Assembly: GCA_907164885.2 (NCBI GenBank)
Contig: OU015491.1
Coordinates: 117,573,431 to 117,637,430 of the forward strand
Reading direction: 5' to 3'
DNA length: 64,000 bases
DNA from: Dolomedes plantarius
Lineage: Eukaryota; Arthropoda; Arachnida; Araneae; Dolomedidae
Positions 46,201 to 56,424 of this stretch are shown piece after piece. The notes under the pieces were generated by a model. That model was not told where the DNA came from, did not search any database, and worked only from the letters and a program-made list of their open reading frames with translations. The position numbers and the translations under genes are program-made. How positions within the stretch are numbered: position 1 is the stretch's first letter; every line of letters begins with the position of its first letter.

Positions 46201-49200
46201 ATATTTATAAAAAAATTGTAAGGGATATGCATTTTTTTTGGATAATATCCAATTGTCTGCTGCATTAGAAAGAGAAAAAAATATTTTTTTGTCTATTTAG
46301 TTGTTACGCACGTGACGATAAATTTATTGAAAGTACCAGAAAAAAATATCACGTGATCAGCCTTTAATAAATTAAATTCTAAAAACTAATCTTTAAAAAT
46401 TCACCAAAAATCAGGACATGGAGGTAAAGATTCGAAAAAAAATTCATTTTAAAGGAATTTCTATGATCCTTCTCGTGATATAAATTTTAAAACCCCCAAA
46501 GAATTATTTTAAATGCAAACGCAAAAAAAGTTTAAAAAAACAGCTTAAAAATTTAATTTAAAAAAATCTAAGAAGAATTTTTGAAAAATCTTTCTTAGTG
46601 CACCCCTACACTATAAGAAGAATCGCCATGCAAAATTTCAGCCCTTTTGGTCCAGCGGTTTGGTCTGTGCGTTGTATGTCAGTCAGTGAATGAATGAATC
46701 AGTCAGTTACGGAACTGTTTTATATATATAGATTAATATTAACAGTCTTTAAATCAACTTTTGTCCCCTTTATCCTTTTTACCCCTTCGAAGTTTCACTA
46801 AATAAATCGAAACATGGATATAACTACAAATAGTTGAATATGAAATGCAAGTAGACAAAAAAGAAAAAAAAATGCATTACAGAAAATGACGGTTTACAAT
46901 ATTTAATAAGTAATGGATAGAAGTTAAAAAAAATAAATTCTTGCATTGAGTTAATCTAGTGTCTTAAAGTTTCATAAGAAACATTAAGAAACAAAGGCAA
47001 CAATTTTATGACTTCTGTAACAGTAAATAAAATTATCTTAGCAGTAATTATCTATACTAACTTAGAGCTAACATTAATAAATTGGACTGTAATGTTTGAA
47101 AAAGTATATAAAAATATGAGGTGATTCTGAATTACATTAAACTTTTTCAGTACAAAATTATTAGCAAAAAATTCACCACATTTAATGAAGTATGAGAAAG
47201 TGTTTTGGCTTTTACATTTTAATGATAAAAAAGTTATATAGTTTACTGTGAATTGTAGCAGTATCTGCCATTCATACATGCAGTGACAAGTAAAAGTTAC
47301 AAAAGGCAAAAATTTACACTATTACTACATGAACTTCTGTGCAGTATATATGACCTGAATGGATGTAAGTTTGTATTTTCTAGCCAAGCAATACTCCATC
47401 ATACTGTATACAGTATGTTTTATAGATGTGTCATGTAAAACAAAATTGCAATACAAAATGGTTACAGAACTTTTATAACTGTTTGCCAACTGAAAGTTAT
47501 AACAAAATGTGATTTGGGTAAGATTAATATTTTCCCTTGTATAACCATCACCTTATGATTAAAAAAATGTCGTGTACTTTTTTAAAAGACCTTGTATAAA
47601 CATAATAAGGGAAAAACTAGATACTTACAGTCAAAGAAGGTGGATTTATAGCAGGATAAATATTTATTATTTCTTGAAGCAATGCAGTTATTGTCCCAAA
47701 GGAATGCCAAAGCATAGGAGCTAATTCAGGCACAGCCTCTCTCTTTTTGCTGGAAAAACAATGGTTAAAGATATCTGGATTTACACAAATAAAAATGAAG
47801 AGAATTAAATTTTTGTTTTCAGACACTTTTAATCAGAATGTCAGTATACAGAAATTTAAACTGACAGGCTTCAGATTTGGGTCATGCATTTGTTATGCTC
47901 GGTACTTCAATAAACAGAGGAGACCCCACTAGAAACATATACTGACATAAAATATATGGTTCATGTTTAATATAAAGCCGAGAATATAGTCACAACTTTT
48001 CACAACATAAAAATTATAAAATGCATATTCAATTAAGGTTGAATTTGCATTTAATAAAAAGGTGAAATAAAATATGCAGAAATATGTCTACTACATCTGA
48101 CATACATCAATATCAAATATGATTTTTATAACATTTAAGCCATAGAAAATTACAGATGAATGAATGACTTTGATTGGAGAATTAAGTCAATAATCAACTC
48201 ACTGATTATTCAGCATGGAAGTTAAAAAGTTTTACTAAACATTTAAACATTAACTTTCAACACCATCACTAATAAAATTAATTTAAAATTGCATTCAAAG
48301 GTTTAGACAGGTCAAATAATTTTATAAAAATTAAAAATTACTTTATTTTTATCGCATCAAAATCAAATTTGTAAAGACATTTAAATGAATTAAGATGTAT
48401 AGAATTGATTTAATGTTTAATACATTTATTTTAAGAAGGTTATTCATCTAAAAACATAGTGAAGTTCAATAACTGAAAGCTCTTCATTATCTACTATTTT
48501 ATCTAAACCCTGAATTTTACTTCAAAAATGTTTTCACTGTTGAACTGAAAACAGGTCTTCTCATGAGTATTGCACTTCAGTGGCCCAGATTATACTACAT
48601 TGATTTATATTACTGCCAGTATCAGAACATATCTTTTACTCTTTCCTAAAATATCTATTGATAATTGCCTGGAAATCTGTCTGTTCACCTAAACTTATAA
48701 ACAAATTTTATGTTTAACTCATATAACAAAGTAATAAGATTCTGAAGGCTTTTCTAAAGTTTAGACGACAGGTCACAAGTATAAAACCCATGTAAGAGGT
48801 TCAAAATAAAAGTTTAACAAAAGAAAGCTGGTCTCCATTTTAAAAAACAATTAAACAACTGATTCTGTTTGATAAAAATAAACACAGGTGTCTATATTAT
48901 AACCTTGTAAAAAATATAACTAATATAACTAATTTCAGTGATTTACAATATATATTTTAATTACAAACATATTCAAATGAGTCATAATATATATACATCT
49001 GAATTTTTAAGACTATTTGTTTTAGAAAAGACAGGTTTAATTACATCACAATAATTCATGGCAATGTTACTATATAACAAGGGTAAGGATACATTCAAAA
49101 GAGGGTTATATTCAAATTGATAAATCATTTTGATTGTCAGTACAGTCATAGATAATGATAATATGTAGACTTCAGTAAATAAGATATACCTTAACTCCAA

Positions 49201-50927
49201 AAGAGCATTTTCCCTTGTTTCTGGTCGAGCTAATTCACTTATCCAATTGTATACTTTCTCTTGATCATTTTGAGGTAAAGAAGAATGCTATTACAATAAA
49301 ATAAAATTAAGCAAATATTTTAACATGTTTAAGTTACATGATCATATTATCAGTTAAAAGTAAAGAAACTGTAATGAATATAAGCTCTTGAAAACTAATA
49401 TAAAGCTAACTAAAAAAAGTTACACATTTTATATAAGTATATAATGTCCTGCAAGTCTCATGAATGGTTTTAATAATCTAAATCAGTGGTTTCCAACCCG
49501 TAGAAGTCTGTAGACCACAAAGCCAGAAACTGAACCATGTGGGGGTTAAGTTTCACCACCACCACCCCTTACCGACTTGAAGGGGGACCTTCCAAAGGGT
49601 ATGGGGGATTATAGAATATCCTTCAGGCAAAAGGGATACAGGATTAACATTCTTGCATTCTAACGTATCATATTCAAATAATGAGATAATTATATTAAAC
49701 TTTTAAGAAATTTTAATTCGACACCTGATAGTATCGGATATATTCCGCCCATCTAGTTCAATGAACATTGCTTTCAAAATCCCCCTTTATTTGGCAACTT
49801 TTTTATATGTGGCGCCGGACCACTCCCAAGGCTCTTGTGGACCACCGGTTGGGAACCACTGCTCTAAATAGTAATAAAAAAATGATTTTCAGTGATTTAA
49901 GGTAAATATTTTAATTACAAACATATTCAAATGAGTTAATAAGCATACACAATATATTATAAGTACTTACAGCTTTAAAATAATATAAAAGACACCCAGT
50001 AATTTGACAGTTTAAATCAGAGATGCTGGAAACATGGTCTAAAATTTAGGGGGAAAATACATAATTCAAAGTGAAAGCTATCAGTTTTACTTCTGCACAT
50101 ATTAAGTGTATATGTATGTGTATATTTATATATGTATGTATGCTAAAAACTACTACAAAATTATTTTGAAACTTTGATTTACTTTTGTTCTATATGAACA
50201 ATGCATACAAAGGTATTAAAGGTCTATATTTTAAAATCTTTATAATTTTTAGTTTCTTATGAATTAAGTTTTGGTTTGGTTTGGAGCATTATGGTCAACT
50301 CTTTGCTATACAAGGGTTGATTACACCAGGCCGATTTCAAATGGCTACAATCGTCCATGCCAAGAATGGGATTCAAACCCACAGACTCTGCCATCAAATG
50401 CCAGTGCCCTAGCCATTTGGCCATGATCCAGCCAGTATGAGTTTTGATGGGTTCATATATAACATAGCCATTTTTTAAAATCAGATTTTATGTTAATACT
50501 TGCTAATATTTGTTGGTTTAGAAAATTCCAATCACAAGATCCAAACAAGTTTTTTTTCCTTATATTCAGTTGCAATAAAACATGATTTCTAAATAAGTAT
50601 CTATATGAAATATAAAACAATTCTGAAGCGAGAAAAAATTCGATGGTATATAAACGAAATGACTTACAATGTATGTATGTATATATACATATATATGTAT
50701 GTATGTTTAATATATATGTCAGTACATTATGTATGCATGTATATACAAATGCATGCATACAAATAAATAAATAAATATATAAATATATATATATATATTC
50801 ATATATATACATATTTATTTAAAATAAACAGATATACGAAATTTTTACACCGATAATAATTTCTTGTAAAGATATAAATGCTTCGACGAGAAAATCAATT
50901 TACCTGAGATCCGACTAAAGGATTCAT
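36019..50927 (-). CDS. CNOT9: CNOT9 (RQCD1/CAF40), CCR4-NOT complex subunit 9, nine exons
   Basis: Exons 50904-50927, 49190-49287, 47629-47749, 43949-44036, 40273-40379, 40062-40157, 39373-39471, 37493-37584 and 36019-36187 join in frame to 894 nt, 297 residues plus stop; the human protein has 299. All eight introns have GT-AG ends. CNOT9 is an armadillo-repeat scaffold of the CCR4-NOT deadenylase; it contacts CNOT1 and Trp-bearing decay factors in the cytoplasm. Strongly conserved blocks: [116 protein letters not shown]. Only the first eight residues and the extreme C-terminus (LTYSMPP) differ from the mammalian form. The gene is spread over 14.9 kb because its introns hold transposons. No lesion seen, so it should be functional. 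Upstream it faces CTNNBL1. Confidence 0.97.
37493..37584 (-). CDS. CNOT9: CNOT9 exon 8
   Basis: 92 bp, acceptor CCAG|GGTAAA, donor CCTCG|GTAAGA. Encodes [20 protein letters not shown] and [10 protein letters not shown]. Confidence 0.97.
37664..38703. mobile_element. non-coding TIR element in CNOT9 intron 7
   Basis: Left tgccccgattgttcgccaag and right, reverse-complemented, 'tgcccctgttgctcgccaag', with similarity continuing through ttcgcaccaa, form a TIR of about 48 bp. The AT-rich interior contains a diverged tandem duplication near 38200-38450 (aaatatgctatctataaata). No transposase. TSD not resolved. Confidence 0.7.
39373..39471 (-). CDS. CNOT9: CNOT9 exon 7
   Basis: 99 bp, acceptor ATAG|GTTGCC, donor TTTTG|GTAAGA. 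Encodes [20 protein letters not shown] and [10 protein letters not shown]. Confidence 0.97.
40062..40157 (-). CDS. CNOT9: CNOT9 exon 6
   Basis: 96 bp, acceptor TCAG|ACTG, donor GACA|GTATGT. Encodes [20 protein letters not shown] and TGSELSKT. The acceptor polypyrimidine tract is a 43-base T run. Confidence 0.95.
40161..40203. repeat. A43 run (T43 on the CNOT9 strand)
   Basis: Uninterrupted 43-base A run two bases beyond the CAG acceptor of exon 6; on the transcript it is the polypyrimidine tract. Confidence 0.95.
40273..40379 (-). CDS. CNOT9: CNOT9 exon 5
   Basis: 107 bp, acceptor TCAG|CAAAT, donor TTAAG|GTAATAT. Encodes [20 protein letters not shown] and [14 protein letters not shown]. Confidence 0.97.
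40436..41032. mobile_element. piggyBac-type MITE in CNOT9 intron 4
   Basis: TTAA at both ends (40436-40439, 41029-41032). Left TIR CCCTTCAGCGGG, right TIR reverse-complemented CCCTTCAGCAGG. 597 bp, non-coding. It ends 57 bases upstream of the exon 5 acceptor. Confidence 0.88.
42184..42666 (-). pseudogene. Penelope-like GIY-YIG endonuclease fragment in CNOT9 intron 4
   Basis: A 160-codon frame with [20 protein letters not shown], then [20 protein letters not shown] and a following GYNDF. This matches the GIY-YIG endonuclease region of Penelope-like elements (IY...PC..C...YIGQT, later H at the active-site region). No RT is left next to it. It lies in the same orientation as CNOT9. Old 5'-truncated insertion. 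Confidence 0.7.
43949..44036 (-). CDS. CNOT9: CNOT9 exon 4
   Basis: 88 bp, acceptor TTAG|GCTC, donor CAAG|GTAATTT. Encodes [20 protein letters not shown] and ETRSAFLQ. Confidence 0.97.
44210..45733 (-). mobile_element. Helitron-like element with tandem array, CNOT9 intron 3
   Basis: On the minus strand the 5' end is TCTATATATATAAAGGAATC and the 3' end is cccgtgcaacgccgggtata followed by aagCTAG|T. The interior is a tandem array of about 150 bp units. A second partial copy of the 5' part follows at 45734-46042. Confidence 0.65.
44768..45990. repeat. tandem array, about 150 bp units
   Basis: The marker 'tcttatggatatc' recurs at 44772, 44927, 45074, 45225, 45375, 45532 and 45821, giving spacings of 147-157 except the last. 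Each unit has aaaaacacgtttagccccct, a C-run/G-run palindrome (cccccttggggg), and aaattttgaaaaatcctgaa. Confidence 0.9.
46045..46732 (-). mobile_element. Helitron, non-autonomous, CNOT9 intron 3
   Basis: On the minus strand: 5' TCTATATATATAAAACAGTT; 3' ctccgtagcgaagcgtgggt, then tttcagCTAG|T. About 690 bp, non-coding. Shares its 3' end with 12361-12447. Confidence 0.75.
47629..47749 (-). CDS. CNOT9: CNOT9 exon 3
   Basis: 121 bp, acceptor CCAG|C, donor ACT|GTAAGTAT. Encodes [20 protein letters not shown] and the [11 protein letters not shown] segment. Confidence 0.97.
47750..49189. other. CNOT9 intron 2, no embedded element recognised
   Basis: AT-rich intronic sequence. No TIR pair, RNA signature or domain-bearing frame was found. 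Confidence 0.5.
49190..49287 (-). CDS. CNOT9: CNOT9 exon 2
   Basis: 98 bp, acceptor TAG|CATTC, donor TTAAG|GTATATC. Encodes [20 protein letters not shown], the first armadillo helices. Ends in phase 2. Confidence 0.95.
49484..49861. mobile_element. hAT-type MITE, 378 bp, CNOT9 intron 1
   Basis: Ends CAGTGGTTTCCAACCCGT and, reverse-complemented, CAGTGGTTCCCAACCGGT. Flanking 8-mers atctaaat and ctctaaat (7 of 8). Non-coding. Confidence 0.87.
50305..50437 (-). repeat. SINE family 2 copy, CNOT9 intron 1
   Basis: On the minus strand: catggccaaatggctagggc, then B box gggtttgaatccc and 'cttggcatggac'. Same order as the copy at 32980-33093. Confidence 0.75.
50904..50927 (-). CDS. CNOT9: CNOT9 exon 1 (MNPLVGSQ)
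   Basis: ATG at 50925-50927, eight codons, donor CAG|GTAAATTG, phase 0. Chosen because it is the only in-frame ATG exon upstream that splices in phase to exon 2; the N-terminus is variable in the family. Confidence 0.8.
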
Positions 50928-51632
50928 TACAGCATTTGAAGCTATATTGAGAAATAATATGAAATTATAAAACAGAACTCCTTAAACCTTAGACCGGACT
51001 TATTCACCCTCCAACCAATAACTATAAACACGCTGCAGATAATCACCTAGAAAGCTTTCATGATGATTGCGCATGCGTCAAGACTTCCCCATACGTCAAA
51101 TCACAGGTCGGTCCAGATATTTATCTACCTGAAGGTTTTACAGGCAGTACATAAAAGGAATTTGAAAATTCACTCTTCTTTATTCATAATTTATAAAACA
51201 AACTCTGAATATTATATAGAGTGTAAATCATATATATAAAGGACTTTTTTTTGCTTTATTATGCTTAAATTTTATGAGACAATTTTATCTTTTTGACTGT
51301 GCTCCATGATCTGAGTTGTAGATTCAGAGTACCTGTGATTAAATCACAGGTCATAATTTTATGCTTCTTTCACGATTCTAATTTCTGTCGAGCATAATAA
51401 CGTCAGCTACAGCATCTCTAGTGTGTTTACTGGAAAAGACGAATTTGTATTATTATAAATATAAATATTTATTTATTTATCGGATTAAGCTTTAAAGCTA
51501 TTATAAGTGGTTAATTCACTGGATTTTATGCTCATGTATTCTTTGTTATTACATCCATTCATTTTTTGAAAAGGCATTTATTTTTTGTTTCCTCAGTTGT
51601 AATTTGTGCATTAACTAATTGTAATCTGCATC
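50928..51632. promoter_or_regulatory. shared CNOT9/CTNNBL1 promoter region
   Basis: 704 bp between two divergent start codons. TGCGCATGCGTC at 51068-51079 is a near-match to the NRF-1 palindrome; TACGTCA at 51092-51098 is CRE-like. On the CTNNBL1 side a pyrimidine tract ending TTTCCTCAG at 51596 looks like a splice acceptor, so CTNNBL1 may have a non-coding first exon. Start sites cannot be fixed from sequence alone. Confidence 0.6.
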
Positions 51633-53336
51633 ATGGATGTTGGTGAACTTCTAAATTACAAACCAGCGAAAGAGCCTAAACGGGGCTCTGCTGATGATGA
51701 CCCTGATGGAGTTGAAGTTAGACCAAGATCGAAACGATTATCAAGTGTACCTGAATCAGCACATCATGATAGACGCCCAGCAAAAATGCAAAAAACTATG
51801 GATGAAAACAAAGAAAATCTGAAACAAGATACGGAACCTGATGTAGATATACCGGATGCAGAGAATGAAAGTGGTGTTTTAGATGAGGTTAATCTGAAAA
51901 AATTGCTTCTTGCATTTGAAAAAAAAGTTCTAAAAAATCAAGAGCTTCGCATAAAGTTTCCTGATCAGCCAGAAAAATTTATGGATTCTGAAATAGAATT
52001 AAATGACATAGTTCTAGAAATGCACATTATTGCAACACAGCCTGATTTATACCATATTCTTGTTGAACTAAATTCTGTATCTAGTATACTGGGTCTTTTA
52101 ACCCATGACAATACTGACATTTCAATTGCTATTGTTGATTTACTACAGGAAATGACAGATATTGATACTCTAAATGAGAGTGAAGAAGGAGCAACAACAT
52201 TAATTGATGCCATGCTTGAAGCTCAAGTGATTGCTCTGCTTGTTCAAAACCTTGAGCGATTAGATGAAACAGTTAAAGAAGAAGCTGAAGGTGTTCATAA
52301 TACTCTTGGTATAATTGAAAACCTCGCAGAGTTTAAAGTTGACATGTGTATTGATGCTACTCAGCAAGGTTTAATGCAGTGGATTTTAAAAAGAATAAAA
52401 GCTAAAATGCCTTTTGATGCAAATAAATTATACTGCAGTGAAATTTTGTCTATTCTTCTTCAGCATCATGATGAAAATCGTCAATATTTGGGTGAAATTG
52501 AAGGTATTGATGTTCTTTTACAGCAGTTAGCGTATTTTAAGAGACATGATCCATCAAATTCAGAAGAACATGAAATGATGGAAAATCTGTTTGATTGCTT
52601 ATGTTCGTCACTTATGCATGCTGCTAATCGGGAAAAATTTTTAAAGGGTGAAGGTTTACAACTCATGAATCTCATGTTGAGGGAGAAAAAAATGTCTAGG
52701 AATGGTGCATTAAAGGTCCTAGATCATGCAATGTGTAATGCTGAAGGTGCAGATAACTGTAATAAGTTTGTTGACATATTAGGTCTTAGATCTATATTTC
52801 CTCTCTTCATGAAGACTCCTAAGAAGAACTGGAAGAAAGGATTGTCAGTTGAACAGCATGAAGAGCATGTGTGTTCTATTATTGCTTCAATGTTAAAAAA
52901 TTGTAAGGGTACACAAAGACAGAGACTTTTAAATAAATTTACAGAAAATGATCATGAAAAAGTAGACAGGTTAATGGAACTTCATTTTAAATATTTAGAT
53001 AAAGTCCATTATATTGATCTTCAAATAGAAAAAGAAAAATCAAAGCTCGATGATGAAGATATCGATGCAACTATGGAGGAAGAATTTTATTTGAGACGTT
53101 TAGAAGGGGGTTTATTCACTTTACAGTTAATTGATTATATTATGGTTGATATTTGTTGTTCTGGACCTCCAACAATTAAGCAAAGAGTGCTTCAAATTTT
53201 GAACTTAAGAGGTGGATCTATCAAAACTATAAGAAATGTTATGCGTGAATATGCAGGTAATATGGGAGATGCTAATGATGCATCCTTGAGAGAAGCTGAA
53301 CAACAAAGACTATTGCAATTTGTGGATCGTTTTTAA
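51633..53336 (+). CDS. CTNNBL1: CTNNBL1 (beta-catenin-like protein 1), single coding exon
   Basis: 567 residues, close to the 563 of the human protein. The start MDVGELLNYKPAKEPKR matches the conserved MDVGELL N-terminus, followed by a basic, low-complexity NLS-like stretch to about residue 60. From residue 85 on, the armadillo-like solenoid is highly conserved: FEKKVLKNQELRIKFPDQPE, DLYHILVELNSVSSILGLL, HDNTDISIAIVDLLQEMTDI, LVQNLERLDETVKEEAEGVH, AKMPFDANKLYCSEILSILL, FLKGEGLQLMNLMLREKKMS, LNKFTENDHEKVDRLMELHF, EEEFYLRRLEGGLF. CTNNBL1 associates with the Prp19/CDC5L spliceosome complex in the nucleus. The vertebrate gene has many introns; here no intron lies in the coding part. AATAAA at 53436-53441, 100 bases after the stop. 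Intact. Confidence 0.97.
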   Translation: MDVGELLNYKPAKEPKRGSADDDPDGVEVRPRSKRLSSVPESAHHDRRPAKMQKTMDENKENLKQDTEPDVDIPDAENESGVLDEVNLKKLLLAFEKKVLKNQELRIKFPDQPEKFMDSEIELNDIVLEMHIIATQPDLYHILVELNSVSSILGLLTHDNTDISIAIVDLLQEMTDIDTLNESEEGATTLIDAMLEAQVIALLVQNLERLDETVKEEAEGVHNTLGIIENLAEFKVDMCIDATQQGLMQWILKRIKAKMPFDANKLYCSEILSILLQHHDENRQYLGEIEGIDVLLQQLAYFKRHDPSNSEEHEMMENLFDCLCSSLMHAANREKFLKGEGLQLMNLMLREKKMSRNGALKVLDHAMCNAEGADNCNKFVDILGLRSIFPLFMKTPKKNWKKGLSVEQHEEHVCSIIASMLKNCKGTQRQRLLNKFTENDHEKVDRLMELHFKYLDKVHYIDLQIEKEKSKLDDEDIDATMEEEFYLRRLEGGLFTLQLIDYIMVDICCSGPPTIKQRVLQILNLRGGSIKTIRNVMREYAGNMGDANDASLREAEQQRLLQFVDRF

Positions 53337-53435
53337 GAAAATATTGTCTGGGGTTTTTCACTTCTTTTAGGTCTTTTTTTTTTAGTGTTAACTTTACTAA
53401 TTTTTGTATTCTCTTTTGTGATAACCTCATAAATG

Positions 53436-53441
53436 AATAAA
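53436..53441 (+). terminator. poly(A) signal AATAAA for CTNNBL1
   Basis: Canonical hexamer about 100 bases after the stop codon. Confidence 0.55.
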
Positions 53442-54685
53442 TAATCATTAATTAAATATCTTGGTAGTTACAAGCAATTTCTCTTTTATCTTTGAAGAAA
53501 AATAATTTTATTTACATGGGATATTCAAAACATCTTTTTCTTAAATTTCATTTTATTTTGTTTTATTTTTTATACATATTTCTTTGTGTAATTCCTAATT
53601 TTTTGCTTTCATTTCAAAAATGTTAGCAGTTATTTGATTCATAAACAGTTAATTTCTCCATTTTTAGATCATTGTTATTACATTATGTTGTAGGAGAAGG
53701 CATTGTAAGTATAAATACTTCCTCTGAAAAGTTCATTAAGGGTACTATTTTGAAAAAATTGACTGTCATATACTGAATGAGCTTTTATATTTAGTCAACC
53801 AGTCTCCAACTATTATAAAACCCCAAGTAAAAACTTAAAAGTTTCTGAGGGTTTAGTGATAGATCAATAAATTTTTACCACCTAAATGATTTTAAAAAAA
53901 TTTCATGCTTTGAAAATTTCTGTTCTGTTACATGGATGTTTCAGTTATACAAGAATTACAATATAAAATTAACTTTGTTATTTTATTGTAGTAGAAATTC
54001 TTTTCAATAAAGTATTATGTAAACACTGGCAGTTATTTTCCTTCAGTAATCCTAATTGATCATTTATTGGTTGTAGCATGTTTTTTACATAACTTGTTCG
54101 CTAAAATGATTTCCCATTTAATTTTAAGTCAAAACTTCATTTTAGGTATTTCAGTAATCACAAACAATAAGGGAAGTAGGCTATAAGGACTTAAAACTAA
54201 TCCTTAAGGCTTGATAGACAATTACAGAGTTCAGCATGTTTGAGTATTTGAATGTATATAAATATAAATATCATTAATATCAAATACTGTAATTTTGTAT
54301 TTTAACAGTCATTTGATGTCAAATGTGAATGCTTTTTGATTAACTATTAGGAAAGCTACTATTAGCTTTCCTAATAGTAGTTTCCTAAATAATAGTTTCC
54401 TAAAGCTTAACTATTAGCTTTTTGATTTGGTATTAGGAAATTTTTCTGAGTAATATTTCAACAGGCACAGAATTTTGATTTTAGATGTGGTTAAGAATTT
54501 TGTCGTATAATTTTTTATATTTAGCAGTACCTTGTGTTTAAAAGATGTCAAGCAAAACAATACATATTGATATTACAGCTATTCATTATTCATGCTTATG
54601 TGATTAGGAAGAGGGGATTTTATTTTTAACTTTAGTAAATTTTCTAACAAAGTAATTGAACCGACCTAAAATTTCGAGCAATAGG
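53442..54685. other. no gene; local hairpin at 54347-54381
   Basis: AT-rich. ctattaggaaagcta and tagctttcctaatag form a 15 bp stem at about 54347-54381; the unit recurs, diverged, to 54440. No other feature. Confidence 0.5.
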
Positions 54686-54731
54686 ACCTTTACAAGCATA
54701 GTATATTTTCATATACTATGCTTCTAAAGGT
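54686..54731. repeat. hairpin 1 of a tandem pair, 21-base arms
   Basis: ACCTTTACAAGCATAGTATA(T) pairs with its reverse complement at 54711-54731; one C-C mismatch, 4-base loop. Confidence 0.85.
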
Positions 54732-54772
54732 TGTTGATAATACACATATATATAATGTGTATTATCAACAAC
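54730..54772. repeat. hairpin 2 of a tandem pair, 18-base arms
   Basis: GTTGTTGATAATACACAT, loop atatata, exact reverse complement 54755-54772. Starts within the last two bases of hairpin 1. Confidence 0.9.
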
Positions 54773-56424
54773 TGATTTTATTTTCTTAGCTTGTTTTTTA
54801 TTTATATTAATTACCTAAATCAATATAACCGTATCCTCTGGGCATTTTAAGTTACCTTTATGAAATTCCTTTCTTCTAGTTTTTAGAGCATTTCATCTTA
54901 ACTCAAATACATCCCAAGATTGTTTCAATAATGAGGCAAGCCAGAAATTATGCTTTATTCTGTTTTAATCATTAATTTAAGAATTTGAGAGAACCAATTT
55001 TGAAATTTATTAATATGTCTTTTTCTAAGTATAATGATTTTATCTTCAAAATCCTTAAACTGTTCAATGCATAATTGGAATATTTATAATTCATTTTTTG
55101 CTTATCATCTATTTTGTATATTTTAAGGAACTGACATCAACTGCATTTTTTAAAACAGATAAAATTTAAAGTTCATATGGGACTTGTAGTCAACCCTAGA
55201 TAAATTGCATAAATAATGTTAGACAACCATATATTATTATCTGATAACAGCCAATTAATTGCCTTTGATTTTAGTTGAATCATTATTTTTACTTTGAATT
55301 AAAAAATTGTATTAGAACTTGATATGGCAGTTAGTAAAATTCTTCAGAGGCTAAACTTAAATTAGATACAGTAGGTTCTCCAAGTTAATTTAATTTTATG
55401 ATGGATTTTTTTCAGGTAATTTATATAATTTTATAATGAATGTCTTTCTCACAATCTCTAATATCTAGTATATCTGCCTTTTTAGTTCAGAATTTAACTA
55501 TTAATTTCCAGTGATGCATATGTGAGGCCAACTAGGATAGCTATGAATCCTAGACGATGTGGCCAAGGGACAAATTATAGCTACTTATTACTGTTTATTT
55601 AGCTAGGTTAAGATGTATCTGCTGAAAAAAAGAATTTAACAAGTAGGATAAGGGACCAATTTACCCAGTCTCATTTGAGTGTTAAAACTTCCAGTTTTGG
55701 CAACACTCAAATGTTTTTATAACATAAAAACACTCAGTGTTTAAAACACTCAGTGTATAAAAACACTCAATGTTTTTATAACATAAAGAGAGGGCTGAGG
55801 TGAAGGTGTGAAAAGGATCCACCCTTTAGCCTTTTGAGAGGACTTTTAGCTCTAATAATAATCACTGATATAATCAGTACATGTGTAGTGAGATACGTGT
55901 CTAATGAGTGGTGTTAGTGAATTGTTAGAAAATGTGCATTTTCACTGCTTGCATATGAAGAGAAGCTTCAAATTTTGTAGAGTGGATAACATCAGCAACA
56001 CTTTATATAACTTAAAATTAAGCTCAATGAAAAGAATTGATCATACACTAAAAGCTATAATGTAAGTCATTACCAAAAATGAATTTATGTTTTTCGAGAT
56101 TAAAAACAACTCTAAGCTGTAGTGATAGCTGTCATTTCTTTTTTCACATGTCCTTGGAATAAGATCATTTTCAGTAGTTTAAATTATTTAGGTCTGTTTT
56201 ATGTTAAAGAACAAAAATCACTAGGTTACATAATGTCGGTATCACACCGACTTTTCTCCAGAATGCCATCATTAGTGAGATGTAACTAGTGGCAAATTGG
56301 GAGATTTTTTTTTCAGAGATAGATAGTTTTGTTAAAGTAGTCTTTTTGAAAATGATGAAAAATTTCTATACATGATCCAGTATGTCACTTTATACCAAGC
56401 AACAAAGGTGATATTGTACAGCAT
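54773..56424. other. no gene supported
   Basis: AT-rich. At 55680-55790 the unit aaaacactcagtgt/aacactcaatgtttttataacat repeats several times. No domain-bearing frame. Confidence 0.5.

Noticed and set aside
51965..52675. Minus-strand frames within CTNNBL1
   Set aside because: Antisense shadows of a clearly conserved gene.
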